64,000 bases of DNA from Nectonema munidae (taxonomy: Eukaryota; Nematomorpha; Nectonematoida; Nectonematidae): contig JAUIRK010000320.1 of the NCBI GenBank assembly GCA_030549495.1, forward strand, positions 157,643 through 221,642, given 5' to 3'. The notes under the pieces were generated by a model, which did no database searches, was not told the DNA's origin, and saw nothing but the letters and a program-made list of their open reading frames with translations. A program made the position numbers and the translations under genes. Below are positions 62,377 to 64,000 of this stretch, piece by piece (position 1 is the stretch's first letter; each line of letters starts with the position of its first letter).

Positions 62377-62877
62377 TTTTCAGGTGGCTCAAAATATGAC
62401 TTTTATCACTTTTCATATATTCAACAAAAAATCAAGTTTTATATATTTTTAGAATCCTCTTATCATTCTGAATAACAATATTAGCTTTATTTTACCATAA
62501 ATCTTTTTATTCAAAAAAATTCATATATATTTGTATATTTTGTATATACGTGCATAATGTACTTATTTTAACCAATCAAAAAAATTCATTTGCATTAAAA
62601 AAAATTTACATTCTCAATATATCCAATTCAATTAATGGCTGATGAGTTTATTCATTCTTCTCAAGAAAGATAATAAATTATTTATATGACTATTTCAAAT
62701 CTATATTTTTAATAAAACAAGATTCTTTATTAAAGTTGTTTTTCTTAATTTATAAATTTTGTTTTTTTAGATTTCTATAAATTGATACCCACTATTGATA
62801 ATTTTTAAATAACTAATAGTTTTATTAATAGATTTCCTTAAAATCTAAATTATTTAGTTTATGAATTTTATTTTTTC

Positions 62878-63827
62878 AATAGTAAATTTCTACAATCTTG
62901 ATCATAGCCTGAAACTATTTTTTGACTGGATAAAACTAAATTCCTTAGTTGTTAATTATAACAAATCTAAAGCAATGACTTTTTCTAATATTGAAATAAA
63001 ACATTCAAAAGTTTTGGAAAAATATAATTTTGAAACAGTGAAAACTTTTAATTTGTTAGGTCTTGTGATGGATAATAAATTAAAATGGATTGATCACACA
63101 AAACATATCGTAGTAAAGTTAAATAGTATATTTGGAATATTGAAAAGATATAAAAATTATTTTACTAGTAGCGTAAAATTTAAAATATATAATGCATTAG
63201 TTGTTCCTCATTTGTATTATGGAGTAATTAACTGGGGGTATACTAATATATATAATATTGAAACTATACAAAAAAACATAATAAGAGTTGTTTTTAGTTT
63301 AAAATATAATATAGTCATACTTCAGCTTATTTTTCCAGATGCTCTATACTCAAGGTGAGCGATATTTATCAAATTCAGATGTGTAAATTTATTTACAAGT
63401 TTTTTTTACACATATCTCCCTCCAATCTTTAATAATTGGTTTACCTATTTATATCACTCAACACACTATTTTTTGAGATATCAACATAAGTTTTTTAAAC
63501 CATTAAATAAAAAAGTTTTTAATAAAAATTGCATAAATGATAGATTAATTAACTATTGGAATAAATTTTTGCATGATAAAGACTTTGTTCATAATAGCTA
63601 TTTGTCCAGCTTTGTAATATTTCATTTTTATTTTTATTAGGGTGGTAGGATACCAGCGGTTCTTATGAGCCTTTTTCAACCATCCTATACATACTTTACC
63701 TTCTTTTTTTTTACAAATCTCACAAATTCAATGTTTCATAATTTCATTTACTTTTTAATTCATTTTTGACTCTGTTATATCTCTGTGGTGTATGTATGAA
63801 ATAAATTCTTCTTATAATCTTAATTAT
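62878..63827 (+). mobile_element. 5'-truncated non-LTR retrotransposon (LINE)
   Basis: The coding part (from 62878 to about 63650) is the end of a reverse transcriptase: FFDWIKLNSLVVNYNKSKAM, FNLLGLVMDNKLKWIDHTKH, IYNALVVPHLYYGVINWG and, in another frame, PPIFNNWFTYLYHSTHYFLR. These are the thumb and C-terminal motifs of Jockey/CR1-like LINEs. A 3' tail follows to about 63827. A duplication of about 27 bp (TATTTAGTTTATRAATTTTA...) flanks it at 62851-62877 and 63828-63853, as expected for target-primed insertion. Confidence 0.75.
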
Positions 63828-64000
63828 TATTTAGTTTATAAATTTTATTTTTCTAAACTCTATTACTTTAAATTTTAATTTTCAAGTATAGATTTAAATT
63901 TATTTTTTATTTAAATAAATAGATCTATCTACTTTTGGTTAAGATATTATATATATTACATATAATTTATTTTTAATGATAATCTAAAGTAAAGTAAAAA

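Larger units (their letters stand above)
61990..63940 (-). repeat. Dispersed repeat R, copy 2, interrupted twice
   Basis: The reverse complement aligns to copy 1 in three pieces: 61990-62052, 62377 to about 62850, and about 63854-63940. The gaps are the hAT MITE at 62053-62376 and the LINE at 62878-63827. Copy 1 therefore acts as a near-empty site for both insertions. Confidence 0.75.

Noticed and set aside
1-64000. CRISPR arrays, tRNA or rRNA genes
   Set aside because: The tandem repeats lack unique spacers of constant size, and no cloverleaf or rRNA core sequence was noticed.

Overview
This 64 kb window looks like arthropod nuclear DNA, most likely from a crustacean such as a parasitic copepod. 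It is very AT-rich, has large introns, and carries decayed piggyBac, hAT, BEL/Pao, Gypsy-like and LINE copies and many MITEs. The species guess is inference; the eukaryotic nature is seen directly in the splice-consistent exons and transposon remnants.

One host gene runs left to right through almost the whole window. Eleven coding exons on the + strand (2646-2849, 8506-8684, 13189-13326, 16035-16188, 25758-25968, 29943-30151, 32342-32502, 34703-34850, 50338-50532, 52358-52570, 61110-61242) join with GT-AG introns and matching phases into about 649 codons of an intracellular phospholipase A1 of the DDHD2/SEC23IP type. The encoded order is a WWE-like region, an HGIG segment, the GHSLG nucleophile elbow and the DDHD domain. 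The 5' end lies before the first exon found and the 3' end lies past the window. No SAM-domain exon was seen.

Everything else sits in its introns. Before exon 1 are a Gypsy-type gag fragment and a 151-bp tandem repeat. Intron 1 holds a 3.7 kb element with iterated terminal repeats, an 8-bp target duplication and a broken piggyBac transposase. Introns 2 and 3 carry LINE scraps and a degenerate repeat. Intron 4 holds two nests: hAT ends around a piggyBac pseudogene (16827-19067), and a 3,014-bp transposon of a family I cannot name (20658-23671) inserted in the reading frame of a ZBED5-like hAT transposase. Intron 8 (15.5 kb) holds hAT MITEs, a GC-rich retroelement island with RT and RNase H (36.4-39.8 kb), a BEL/Pao element split by a piggyBac copy (42.6-48.9 kb) and a second hAT pseudogene. 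Intron 9 holds another piggyBac copy. Introns 10 and 11 hold TTAA-flanked MITEs, inverted and tandem duplications, and a dispersed repeat interrupted by a hAT MITE and a 5'-truncated LINE.

No rRNA, tRNA, CRISPR or operon structure was seen. The best candidate for something undescribed is the 20658-23671 transposon.
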